Positions 16,566 through 25,006 of a stretch of 38,985 nt of DNA are shown here, one piece after another. The notes below the pieces were generated by a model that saw only the letters and a list, made by a program, of their open reading frames with translations, did no database searches and had not been told where the DNA came from. This DNA is from an uncultured Catenibacterium sp. Its GTDB lineage: Bacteria > Bacillota_I > Bacilli_A > Erysipelotrichales > Coprobacillaceae. Position numbers and translations under genes: made by a program. The stretch spans positions 1 through 38,985 of the forward strand of contig NZ_UQGV01000009.1 of the NCBI RefSeq assembly GCF_900540665.1, given 5' to 3'. Every line of letters starts with the position of its first letter. Within the stretch, counting starts at the first letter, position 1.

Positions 16566-17267
16566 ATGAACTTTTTAGAGATCAAAAATTTAAAGAAATC
16601 TTTTGGACAGGGAGAGAGTCATATAGATGTATTAAAAGGGATTGATATGACTATTAATCAAAGGGAATTCTGCGTATTACTTGGTCCTTCAGGTTCTGGT
16701 AAATCTACACTACTTAATATTATTGGGGGTATTGATAGTTTAGATGAGGGAGAACTTATTATTAATAAACATCGTTTAAAGACAATGAAAGAGAAGGAAT
16801 TAAGTCAATATAGACGTGATCATTTAGGTTATATATTCCAGATGTATAATTTAATTCCTAACTTAACAGTGAGAGAGAATATTGAAGTAGGTGCTTATTT
16901 AAGTAAGAAGCCTTTGGATATTGATGATTTATTACATACACTTGGTTTATATGAACATCAGAACAAATTACCTAATCAATTATCTGGTGGACAACAACAG
17001 CGTACTGCGATTGGACGTGCAGTTATAAAGAATCCAGATATTCTTCTTTGTGATGAACCGACTGGTGCGCTAGATTATCGTACATCACAGGATATATTAC
17101 AGTTAATCTGTGATATTAATGAGAAATTTGGAAATACAATCATCATGGTGACACACAATGAAGCTATAAAATATATTGCGAATCATATCTTTGTATTACA
17201 TGATGGAAGAATTAAAGAAGACTATATCAATACAGATCGCAAACGAGTCAATGAGGTGGATTGGTAA
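16566..17267 (+). CDS. ABC transporter ATP-binding protein (MacB/LolD type)
   Basis: A 233-residue ATPase with Walker A GPSGSGKST (40-48), a Q-loop at FQMYNLIP, signature LSGGQQQR (139-146), Walker B ILLCDEPTGALD and switch histidine VTHN. The sequence is closest in pattern to the LolD/MacB/SalX class, which works with FtsX-type permeases and moves or extracts substrates at the membrane's outer face. GGAGGAG precedes the ATG. The permease gene starts 1 base after the stop. The substrate is unknown; antimicrobial peptides are a common one for this class. Confidence 0.95.
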   Translation: MNFLEIKNLKKSFGQGESHIDVLKGIDMTINQREFCVLLGPSGSGKSTLLNIIGGIDSLDEGELIINKHRLKTMKEKELSQYRRDHLGYIFQMYNLIPNLTVRENIEVGAYLSKKPLDIDDLLHTLGLYEHQNKLPNQLSGGQQQRTAIGRAVIKNPDILLCDEPTGALDYRTSQDILQLICDINEKFGNTIIMVTHNEAIKYIANHIFVLHDGRIKEDYINTDRKRVNEVDW

Positions 17268-17268
17268 T

Positions 17269-19563
17269 ATGAAGAATCCATTAAATAAACGTTTTATACG
17301 TGAATTAAAAGAAGATTGGAGTAAGTATCTTGTCATCTTCTTATTGATGACAGGTATGATTGGTCTTGTATCTGGTTTTATTGTGGCGGATGAGAGTATG
17401 ATCAAAGCTTATAATGAAAGTTTTGAGAAGTATACGATTGAAGATGGTCACTTTAATGTAGACAAAAAACTAAATAATCAGTCTTTGATTAATATTTCTA
17501 AAGCCGGTGTACATCTCTATGATCATTCTTATGTAGAAGAAACATTGATCAATGGAAATAAATTACGTATCTTTGCGACACCTCAAAGTGTAAATAAAGT
17601 ATGTGTGATGAAAGGAAGACTTCCTCAAAATGATAAAGAAATTGCGATAGATCGCATGTATGCCGTCAATAACAAGTTATCTATCGGGGATACGATTAAA
17701 AGTAAAAATCATTCATTAAAGATCTGTGGTTTAGTGGCTTTACCTGATTATTCTGCATTATTTGAGAATAATAGTGATACGATGTTTGATGCCATCAAAT
17801 TTGGTGTGGCTGTTGTGCAACCTTCTTTATTTAATCAATGGGATACAGCACATATGACTTATAGCTATTCATGGCTTTATACAAATAAACCAAAGAATGA
17901 AGAAAAGAAATCTGAATCATTCTTAAAGTTATTGAATAAAGAAGTACATCTAGAAGAATATATTCCTCAATATGAGAATCAGGCCATTCATTTTACTGGT
18001 GATGATATGGGTAGTGATGGCGTGATGGTCAGACTTCTCTTATATATCATGATTGTGATTATCGCATTTGTATTTGCGGTGACTATGACCAATACAATCC
18101 AGAAAGAATCTAATGTGATTGGGACATTACTGGCATCTGGTTATACAAAGAAAGAATTGATCAGTCATTATATGACACTTCCTATTATTGTGACACTTAT
18201 GAGTGCCTTGATAGGTAATATTCTAGGTTATACCTATTTTAGAGTAACTATGGCGAATTTATATTATGCCAGTTATAGTTTAACGACTTATCAAACAGTA
18301 TGGAGTACAAGTGCTTTTATTCAGACAACAATTATACCTGTCATACTCATGTTTATTATTAATCTCTTTATATTAAATAGACAGTTTTCTTTATCTCCTC
18401 TTAAGTTCTTAAGAAGAGATTTAAAGAGACATAAACAGTCCCATGTCATGCCTTTGTCCACACGTATTCCTTTTATTACACGTTTTAGAACACGTATTAT
18501 TCTTCAAAATAAAGCTCATTATATTGTGATGTTTATCGGTTTAATGTTTGCGAATATGATTTTGTTATTTGGACTTGCAATGCCAGATATTATTAATTCA
18601 TATGGAACCAATATTAAACAGAATATGTTTGCGGATTATCAATATATTCTTAAAGTACCAGCAAGCTTGCAGTCTAGTGAAAAGAGCTTTTCTAATATGA
18701 TAGAAGCTTATACTTTCACAAAGGGAATAGAAACAGAAGAAAAGACAGCTGAGAAATTTAGTGCTTATAACTTAAAGATGGAAGACAATACCTTAGATAC
18801 TGTAACTGTATATGGTGTAAAGAAGAATAGTCGTTATATTTCTATTAATGATGGTGTTTATGTATCAAGTGCTTATGCAGATAAATATCAGATTCATAAA
18901 GGTGATATCATTCACTTAAAGACAGAGTATACAAATAAGAAGTATACATTAAAGGTCAGTGGTGAATATAACTATCCAGGTGCGATTGCGATATTCATGA
19001 ATCAGAAAAAAATGAATCAGTTATTTGATTTAGATGATGATTATTTTTCAGGTTATTTCTCAAAGAATCCTATTACCGATATGAATGAAAAGTATATAGG
19101 TACAACTATTGATTATGATTCACTAAGTAAAGTATCTCGACAATTGAATGTATCAATGGGAGGTATGGCTTATTTACTTTGTGGAATGGCTGTCATCATG
19201 TTTATTGTGCTTATTTATCTTCTTACAAAAACAATCATTGAAAAGAATGCGCAGTCTATTTCTATGACTAAGATTCTTGGTTATACCAATCATGAAGTAA
19301 GTTCTATTTATATTGTGTCGACATCTATTATTGTATCTCTGTTTATTCTTATCACTGTGCCATTAGATTATGCGATATTAAAGCCAATATTTGAGGCAAT
19401 GATGAAGAAAGAGATGGCTGGATGGATGCCTTTAAATGTGAGTGCACTTACTTTCTTAAAAACAATTATTATTGGTTTTATCAGCTATTTTATAGTGATG
19501 TTGATTGAGTATAGAAAGATTAAAAAGATCCCAATGCAGGATGCATTGAAGAATATAGAGTAG
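17269..19563 (+). CDS. FtsX-like ABC transporter permease
   Basis: A 764-residue permease with an N-terminal membrane helix (about 15-36), a large extracytoplasmic domain (about 37-250), a first FtsX helix block (about 255-380), a second extracytoplasmic region and a C-terminal FtsX block (about 630-755). The last ends with the family-typical VMLIEYRKIKKIPMQDALKN. The start at 17269 follows GAGGTGG at the end of the ATPase gene; the frame is open further upstream but only as an overlap with that gene. It is translated with the ATPase and followed 11 bases later by a lipoprotein gene, making a three-gene export unit. Confidence 0.93.
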   Translation: MKNPLNKRFIRELKEDWSKYLVIFLLMTGMIGLVSGFIVADESMIKAYNESFEKYTIEDGHFNVDKKLNNQSLINISKAGVHLYDHSYVEETLINGNKLRIFATPQSVNKVCVMKGRLPQNDKEIAIDRMYAVNNKLSIGDTIKSKNHSLKICGLVALPDYSALFENNSDTMFDAIKFGVAVVQPSLFNQWDTAHMTYSYSWLYTNKPKNEEKKSESFLKLLNKEVHLEEYIPQYENQAIHFTGDDMGSDGVMVRLLLYIMIVIIAFVFAVTMTNTIQKESNVIGTLLASGYTKKELISHYMTLPIIVTLMSALIGNILGYTYFRVTMANLYYASYSLTTYQTVWSTSAFIQTTIIPVILMFIINLFILNRQFSLSPLKFLRRDLKRHKQSHVMPLSTRIPFITRFRTRIILQNKAHYIVMFIGLMFANMILLFGLAMPDIINSYGTNIKQNMFADYQYILKVPASLQSSEKSFSNMIEAYTFTKGIETEEKTAEKFSAYNLKMEDNTLDTVTVYGVKKNSRYISINDGVYVSSAYADKYQIHKGDIIHLKTEYTNKKYTLKVSGEYNYPGAIAIFMNQKKMNQLFDLDDDYFSGYFSKNPITDMNEKYIGTTIDYDSLSKVSRQLNVSMGGMAYLLCGMAVIMFIVLIYLLTKTIIEKNAQSISMTKILGYTNHEVSSIYIVSTSIIVSLFILITVPLDYAILKPIFEAMMKKEMAGWMPLNVSALTFLKTIIIGFISYFIVMLIEYRKIKKIPMQDALKNIE

Positions 19564-19574
19564 GAGACACTAAT

Positions 19575-20933
19575 ATGAATAAGAAGTTAATAGCGATACT
19601 ATGTTGTATCATGCTTGCAGGATGTACAACACAAACAAAGAAAAAAGAAACAAAGACAATTGTAGATGAAACACCTGTTGTACTTACAACTAATGGACAT
19701 GATGTAAAAGAAGCAGTGAATAAGAGTGAAACAATTACTGTAAAGACAAATACACTCGGAGAGATAAAAAGCACAAAAGCGGAAGTGACTATTCCTTCTA
19801 TAAGTGAAGGTGATCTTATTAAAGATACAACTGTATTAAAAAATATCAGCAATAAGGGTGATGAGAATATTACTTTAAATAATCATTCATTGTTGATAGA
19901 GAATAACAAGAATAATATTCAATATACAGGTACTTTAGATACATCTCTTCCTGTTGGTGTAGATGTCACTTATTATTTGGATGGACAGAAAGTGACAGAT
20001 ATCAATGGTAAAACAGGGACATTAAAAGCTGTATTTAAGTATAAGAATAGTACTGAAACACCTTTTGTGGCGACTACTATTATGCTTCTTCCTCAAGAAA
20101 CAGTGAGTGATATTGAAGTAAAGAATGGGAAGAGTATATTGATGGATGATTATCAAGCAATTGTTGGATTGGGATGTCCAGGTTATGCACCATTTAAGGA
20201 TTCCATGGAAGTGACTATGAAGATCAAGAATTTCCAATGTGACTATATGAGTACTGTATTTACTGAGGGTATCTTTAAAGATTTAGACTTAAGTGAACTC
20301 ACAAAGACAACGGATCAATTAAATCAATCATCACAGAAGTTAGTAGAAGGTTCAGCTCAATTATTGGCAGGATGTACAACGTATGGACAATACCTTAATA
20401 CTTATATGTCTAGTGTATCTCGTGTAAGTGATGGAGCCAATGCATTATTAAAAGGCTCTAAACAATATGATGCTTCTACACAGGCACTTATTAAAAACTT
20501 AATATCTTCCATGAAGAATCCTACAGAATTGATTCAATCTAAGATTAATAGTATTAATCTTACAGATGAACAGCGTATTGCAGTGAATAAAGCAATCAGT
20601 GAAGGTGTTCAAGAAAGCTTAGCGCAGAATAAGAAGAGTCTAGAACAACTCTCACAATTGCTTTCTCAAAGTCCTGTATCAAAACAATTAGAGACATTAT
20701 CTTCTAGCTTGTCAGAGTTGAGTCAGGCAGGAAATAAACTTTCTCAACAATACCAGACACTTATAACTGGCGCAAAAAGCTTATCTGAAGGAATGAGTCT
20801 ATTTGATCAAGAAGGTATTCAAAAGATCACTGATATGACTACAATTAAGAAGTTAAAAGAAAAAGACCATTATAGTGGTCTATCAGGAAACAATATCACA
20901 AATACTAAATTCATCTTTGAGATGGATATCTAG
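19575..20933 (+). CDS. Lipoprotein partner of the ABC exporter, YhgE/Pip-like helical repeats
   Basis: A 452-residue lipoprotein. The signal peptide ends in the lipobox LAGC with the lipidated cysteine at residue 17. A beta-rich N-terminal half is followed by a long helical region (about 240-420) with repeats such as NQSSQKLVEGSAQLLAG and GANALLKGSKQYDASTQAL, recalling the heptad-like regions of YhgE/Pip proteins. Unlike YhgE it has no C-terminal membrane domain, and ends with YSGLSGNNITNTKFIFEMDI. It is the last gene of the exporter operon and probably sits outside the membrane with the permease. It may gate or extend the transporter (inference). Confidence 0.8.
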   Translation: MNKKLIAILCCIMLAGCTTQTKKKETKTIVDETPVVLTTNGHDVKEAVNKSETITVKTNTLGEIKSTKAEVTIPSISEGDLIKDTTVLKNISNKGDENITLNNHSLLIENNKNNIQYTGTLDTSLPVGVDVTYYLDGQKVTDINGKTGTLKAVFKYKNSTETPFVATTIMLLPQETVSDIEVKNGKSILMDDYQAIVGLGCPGYAPFKDSMEVTMKIKNFQCDYMSTVFTEGIFKDLDLSELTKTTDQLNQSSQKLVEGSAQLLAGCTTYGQYLNTYMSSVSRVSDGANALLKGSKQYDASTQALIKNLISSMKNPTELIQSKINSINLTDEQRIAVNKAISEGVQESLAQNKKSLEQLSQLLSQSPVSKQLETLSSSLSELSQAGNKLSQQYQTLITGAKSLSEGMSLFDQEGIQKITDMTTIKKLKEKDHYSGLSGNNITNTKFIFEMDI

Positions 20934-20958
20934 AACCTTGCATTCGCAAGGTTCTTTT
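20932..20958 (+). terminator. Terminator of the ABC exporter operon
   Basis: Perfect stem AGAACCTTGC/GCAAGGTTCT with an ATTC loop, followed by TTTC. It overlaps the lipoprotein stop codon. Confidence 0.9.
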
Positions 20959-21069
20959 CATTTCTATCACCTTTAATTTAGTTTATATGATATATATTTT
21001 TCATCTTTGAAGAGTTACTGTATTTAAAGATTAGGAGTATGTTAAAATATAAACATGGAGGTGATATTC

Positions 21070-22470
21070 ATGGATGATTTCTTAAGTGATATTTATACAA
21101 TTATATTTGAAAAATGGATTCTACTACAGGAGATTCCTGATTATGAAGTTCATGAGAATGAGGATCATAGCGTTATTCATTATTATAATAAGCATGCAGA
21201 CATTGAAATTGTCTTTAATCCAATGAATATCATAGAGTTTAAAGCAACTAATACACAATCTGGTGATACTGAATATTATCTACATTTCCAGATGAAAACA
21301 TTGAATCATGCCATCAAGCTTTTTAAAGAATTAACACATTACATGAAACATATGGGAGAGGCTCCAACTATTAAGATTCTTCTTTGTTGTAGTGGTGGTT
21401 TAACAACCAGTTATTTTGCGATGAAGATGAATGAAGCTTCTAAGTTAATGAGTCTTCCTTTTGTGACAGAGGCAAGTGGTTATAATAATTTATACTATGT
21501 AGCACAGGATTATGATGTGGTTCTCTTAGCACCACAGATTTCTTATTTACATGCTAAAGCATGTGATATTCTTAAAGATAAGATTGTCTTAAATGTACCA
21601 CCTGAAGTATTTGCAAAATATGATGTAAAAGCAATCTTTACACTTGTAAAAGAATCATTAGAGATGAAAAAGAACCAATCTGATCATAAGATTCCCTTAC
21701 CTGTTATGTTAAATGTAGAGATTAAGCATAAGACATTAGCTCTTTCTTTATTCCGTAATAAACAGTCCGTACATATTGCTTATCGTGTCTATGATAAGAA
21801 TCAAGAAATATTATTGGATAATGAAATTATCAAGCCTACTATCAATATCCAGGATATTTATGATGTTATTGATATTGCTCGTCTTCATTATCCTCGTATA
21901 CGTTATATTGGTATCGCAACACCAGGTATTATTGATGATGGTTATGTTTCTTCTACAAGTCTTGAAGGATGGGAAACACCTGAGTGTTTAGAGGATGTAT
22001 TAACCCAGCGTTATCATCTTCCTGTATGTATATGTAATGATGTGAATGCAGCGGCAGTCGGCTATTATTCTTCACAGGATCAAGTAAGTTCACTGGCTTT
22101 CTTATTCCAGCCAGTTTATGCTCTAAGTGGTGCTGGTATTATTGTAGATAATTGTCTTTTACATGGTATGCATAATCTTGTAGGAGAAGTACAATTCCTT
22201 CCACTTGATTTATCAACAGATAAGAAAACATTGAGTATGTCTCCTGAAGGTTGCATTGAGGTTGTATCACGTACTCTTGTTTCTATTATTAGTTTATTAA
22301 GTCCTGAGGAACTTGTTCTTTATTGTGACTTTATTCCTCATATACTTCCTCTATATGAAGAAATGGCTACTCTTATACCAAAAAAATATATTCCGCCTAT
22401 TACCAAAGTAGATAACATGCAGGAATATATTCTTCTTGGGACTATGATATTAAGTACAACACAGAACTAA
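21070..22470 (+). CDS. Fusion of a PTS EIIB-like domain and a degenerate ROK domain
   Basis: A 466-residue three-part protein; the ATG at 21070 follows GGAGGTGA. Residues 1-100 are an unrecognised domain. About 101-205 resemble the lactose/cellobiose EIIB phosphocarrier: ILLCCSGGLTTSYFAMKM places the phospho-cysteine at C107. About 220-466 resemble a ROK sugar kinase/regulator: IGIATPGIIDDG, CNDVNAAAVGYY (D324) and GAGIIVDNCLLHGMHNLVGE. The N-terminal phosphate loop DxGxT and the CxCGxxGCxE zinc motif of ROK proteins are absent, so kinase activity is doubtful. It converges on an RpiR-type regulator gene (4-base overlap). A role as a PTS-phosphorylation-controlled sugar sensor is inference. 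Confidence 0.75.
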   Translation: MDDFLSDIYTIIFEKWILLQEIPDYEVHENEDHSVIHYYNKHADIEIVFNPMNIIEFKATNTQSGDTEYYLHFQMKTLNHAIKLFKELTHYMKHMGEAPTIKILLCCSGGLTTSYFAMKMNEASKLMSLPFVTEASGYNNLYYVAQDYDVVLLAPQISYLHAKACDILKDKIVLNVPPEVFAKYDVKAIFTLVKESLEMKKNQSDHKIPLPVMLNVEIKHKTLALSLFRNKQSVHIAYRVYDKNQEILLDNEIIKPTINIQDIYDVIDIARLHYPRIRYIGIATPGIIDDGYVSSTSLEGWETPECLEDVLTQRYHLPVCICNDVNAAAVGYYSSQDQVSSLAFLFQPVYALSGAGIIVDNCLLHGMHNLVGEVQFLPLDLSTDKKTLSMSPEGCIEVVSRTLVSIISLLSPEELVLYCDFIPHILPLYEEMATLIPKKYIPPITKVDNMQEYILLGTMILSTTQN

Positions 22471-23306
22471 GAAAGTTCTATATAGTGTTCAATACGATAG
22501 TCTATATTCTTTTCATAGTCTCTATTAAAATAACATGCATATAAACAGTCTAATAAGAACTGTAATGAAGCTCTTGAAGAAAAAGATGCAATCTTTTCTT
22601 CTGAATCTTCATACGATGCAAAATAGAGATGATAATCAACAAGTTTAGATAATTCACTCTCTTTAGTAGAAGAAATAAGAACAGTTGTCACCTGGTTCTT
22701 ATTCATCACACGAATGAAATCTTCTACATGAGGTGTTCTATTGGCATAGGAGATCACGATTGCGAGGTCTCCTTTTTTTAATGTTTCAGCCACCTTTGTT
22801 TGATAGAAGATCTGTTTTTCTACTATGACATCCTTACCTATTTCTAACATATTCTGTCTAAAACATTCGGCCATAAAATAATTACCTATAGAAGGAAATA
22901 ATGCGATAACATTTGCATCATACATCTTCTGGACAATTTTACCAAATTCATCTAGATTCACTAGGTTTAATGTAGAATGAAGTGTCTGATCATAGAGATT
23001 CAACATTTTAGTCATGATTTCATGGTTTGTGTTATTGATCCTGAAAGGATAATTATAGTCTACTGAAACAAGTTCTTTCTGGTATCTTTCACGATCAAAA
23101 TGAATATGGGATTTAAATGCCTGTAAACCTGAAAGTTCTAGTTTATCAATAATACGATAAATAGTAGAAACAGATACGTAGCTATTCTTAGAAATATCTG
23201 CAGCAGACATATTCATAATATCTTCTGAATGTTCTATAACATAATCTATAAGTGTTTTTTCACTTTCTGTAAGGGATAATTGTTCGAGCTTATCATAAAT
23301 GTTCAT
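22467..23306 (-). CDS. RpiR/MurR-family transcriptional regulator
   Basis: A 279-residue paralogue of the regulator at 35-883. It has an N-terminal helix-turn-helix (about 1-77, with MSAADISKNSYVSVSTIYRI) and a C-terminal SIS domain (about 125-250, with GDLAIVISYANRTPHVEDF). AGGAGGC precedes the ATG. It lies 42 bases downstream of tatD on the same strand and may be transcribed with it. Its end overlaps the convergent EIIB-ROK gene by 4 bases. Both are sugar-phosphate-sensing types, so they may act in one sugar response (inference). Confidence 0.9.
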   Translation of the reverse strand: MNIYDKLEQLSLTESEKTLIDYVIEHSEDIMNMSAADISKNSYVSVSTIYRIIDKLELSGLQAFKSHIHFDRERYQKELVSVDYNYPFRINNTNHEIMTKMLNLYDQTLHSTLNLVNLDEFGKIVQKMYDANVIALFPSIGNYFMAECFRQNMLEIGKDVIVEKQIFYQTKVAETLKKGDLAIVISYANRTPHVEDFIRVMNKNQVTTVLISSTKESELSKLVDYHLYFASYEDSEEKIASFSSRASLQFLLDCLYACYFNRDYEKNIDYRIEHYIELS

Positions 23307-23348
23307 AAAAAGCCTCCTGATAGACTACATTATACCCTATTTTAATTA

Positions 23349-24110
23349 CTATTTCTTTAACTGGAATACTTTAAGTGCATTCTCTGTTGTCTGTTTTGCG
23401 ACCTCTTCATAGCTTAATCCTTTTAGTTCAGCTATCTTCTGGGCAACAAAATAGACATTACCTGGTTCATTCTGTTTTCCTCTATAAGGTGCTGGTGTGA
23501 GATAAGGGTCATCTGTTTCTACAAGTAGATAGTTTAAATCTACGCCTTCAGCGACTCTTTTAGGAACCTTCGCATTCTTAAAAGTAACAGGACCTGCCAA
23601 AGAAATATAATAACCAATCTTAATGAATCTTAAAGCCATCTCATAACTTCCACTATAACAATGCATAATACCTTTTACACCTGACTTAGAAAGAATATCA
23701 AATGTATCTTCATAAGCATCTCTGGCATGAATAGTGACAGGTAAAGATAATCTCTTGGCTATTTCTAACTGTTTCTTAAAACAGTCAATCTGTTTTTCTT
23801 TAGACGCTTCATCCCAATAGTAATCTAATCCTATTTCACCTACAGCAACAACCTTAGGATCTTTCGCAAGTGCTTCTATTGCCTCTAAATCCTCATCTGT
23901 TGTCTCTTTACAATCATTAGGACTAATACCTACTGCAGCATAAATAAAGTCATACTCATGCGCTATCTGTACTGCAAGACGTGAAGACTCTAAATCATAA
24001 CCTACAACAGTAAAGTACTTCACACCTCTATCTATTGCATTCTGAATATATAAATCACGATTTTCAAATAATTGTTCACTATTTAAATGTGTATGTGTAT
24101 TAAATAACAT
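23349..24110 (-). CDS. tatD: TatD-family metal-dependent hydrolase/DNase
   Basis: A 253-residue TIM-barrel hydrolase of the TatD/YabD family, with 3'-5' DNase activity shown for several homologues. Metal ligands lie in NTHTHL (H6, H8), VGEIGLDYYW, IHARDA, HCYSGS and ETDDPYLTP. The ATG at 24110 lies 11 bases after GAGGT; an in-frame ATG 27 bases upstream has no ribosome site. B. subtilis yabD lies near metS; here the context is an RpiR-type gene downstream, so the usual neighbours are not kept. Confidence 0.93.
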   Translation of the reverse strand: MLFNTHTHLNSEQLFENRDLYIQNAIDRGVKYFTVVGYDLESSRLAVQIAHEYDFIYAAVGISPNDCKETTDEDLEAIEALAKDPKVVAVGEIGLDYYWDEASKEKQIDCFKKQLEIAKRLSLPVTIHARDAYEDTFDILSKSGVKGIMHCYSGSYEMALRFIKIGYYISLAGPVTFKNAKVPKRVAEGVDLNYLLVETDDPYLTPAPYRGKQNEPGNVYFVAQKIAELKGLSYEEVAKQTTENALKVFQLKK

Positions 24111-24145
24111 TTTTCTTATTACCTCGCTTTTAATCAAGTATACAT

Positions 24146-24171
24146 AAAAAAAACAGGGGAATAAACCCCCT
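24146..24171 (-). terminator. Terminator of the YcxB-like gene
   Basis: On the minus strand GGGG-TTTATT-CCCC is followed by TG and a run of eight T. It lies downstream of the minus-strand gene at 24259-24789. A second hairpin GGGCTGT/ACAGCCC is at 24181-24202, without a T-run. Confidence 0.75.
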
Positions 24172-24258
24172 ATTAGTAAAGGGCTGTCGTAATGAACAGC
24201 CCATCTTGCATCATTTACTGTCCTACTTATAGTTATTTCAGAAGTTAAATTATCAAGT

Positions 24259-24789
24259 TTAAAATATATTTAATATTGATTTTTCCCATAAAATATTCTG
24301 TTTATCAAAGAATTGTTTTAATTTTTCGAGATCATTTGATTCCACATTTTTTCTTTCAAAAAATGTTGCATATCCAGCCTTAGTTATAAATAATATAATT
24401 TCTTTTGTTTCTATAACTTGTTTAATATCCTTATACATGATTTTACTCTTATTTTGAGTAGATTGTTCAACTGAAATAATTCCATCATTATCAAATATTA
24501 AATCGATACTTACCTGATCTGATCCATATTTTTCTTTTTGAAGTTTTATGAATCTTTTCAACATAACTTCTGATTGAACAAAAGGTAATATACACACAAT
24601 AACTAATACTAGAGAAGATTTAATAAAATCAAACATACCACCATTAAATACCCTAATCAATGCGGCTAATAATGCTAAGACTGCTCCGCATAGAACAAAG
24701 AATTTGTATATAAAATGAAAAAAGAAGAATCTTACTTTTTTTAAATTCGAATAATTTATTATGTTATTTTTAACAGTTAATAGTTCCAT
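24259..24789 (-). CDS. Membrane protein with a YcxB-like domain
   Basis: A 176-residue protein with two adjacent membrane helices (about 25-45 and 53-73) and a cytosolic C-terminal domain similar in layout to YcxB-like (PF14317) proteins: DLIFDNDGIISVEQ, SKIMYKDIKQVIETKEIILF and ATFFERKN. The ATG at 24789 is preceded by GTGAGG; the GTG at 24804 is part of that ribosome site, not the start. Function of the family is unknown. It is AT-richer in codon use than its neighbours. A remnant of a near-identical C-terminus lies on the opposite strand just downstream of the window position 24840, so the gene was once duplicated. Confidence 0.7.
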   Translation of the reverse strand: MELLTVKNNIINYSNLKKVRFFFFHFIYKFFVLCGAVLALLAALIRVFNGGMFDFIKSSLVLVIVCILPFVQSEVMLKRFIKLQKEKYGSDQVSIDLIFDNDGIISVEQSTQNKSKIMYKDIKQVIETKEIILFITKAGYATFFERKNVESNDLEKLKQFFDKQNILWEKSILNIF

Positions 24790-24854
24790 TCTGTCTAACC
24801 TCACAAACCAAGAATATTTACAACCATAGATATTCTAACATAATAAATAATAAT

Positions 24855-24960
24855 TATATATTATCAATTTTGAAAAGAAAAATGCCAGCATTGAAGATAT
24901 TGAGAGATTGCAAACATTTTTGATAAGCAGAATATCAAATGGAAAAAATCAATTCTATAG
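24855..24960 (+). pseudogene. Remnant of a second YcxB-like gene (C-terminus only)
   Basis: On the plus strand the sequence reads NFEKKNASIEDIERLQTF, then, after a one-base shift in the TTTTT run near 24916-24920, FDKQNIKWKKSIL and TAG. This matches the C-terminus of the minus-strand YcxB-like protein (FERKNVESNDLEKLKQFF then DKQNILWEKSIL). No start or upstream part remains. The copy is inverted relative to the intact gene and ends just before a bidirectional terminator. Confidence 0.8.
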
Positions 24961-24965
24961 TAAAG

Positions 24966-24999
24966 AAAACCTCTTTGATTCTCATATCAAAGAGGTTTT
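24966..24999. terminator. Bidirectional terminator before the end of galK
   Basis: Perfect arms AAAACCTCTTTGA and TCAAAGAGGTTTT around a short loop. It lies just past the galK stop on the minus strand and just past the YcxB-like remnant on the plus strand. Confidence 0.9.
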
Positions 25000-25006
25000 C
25001 TAATGC

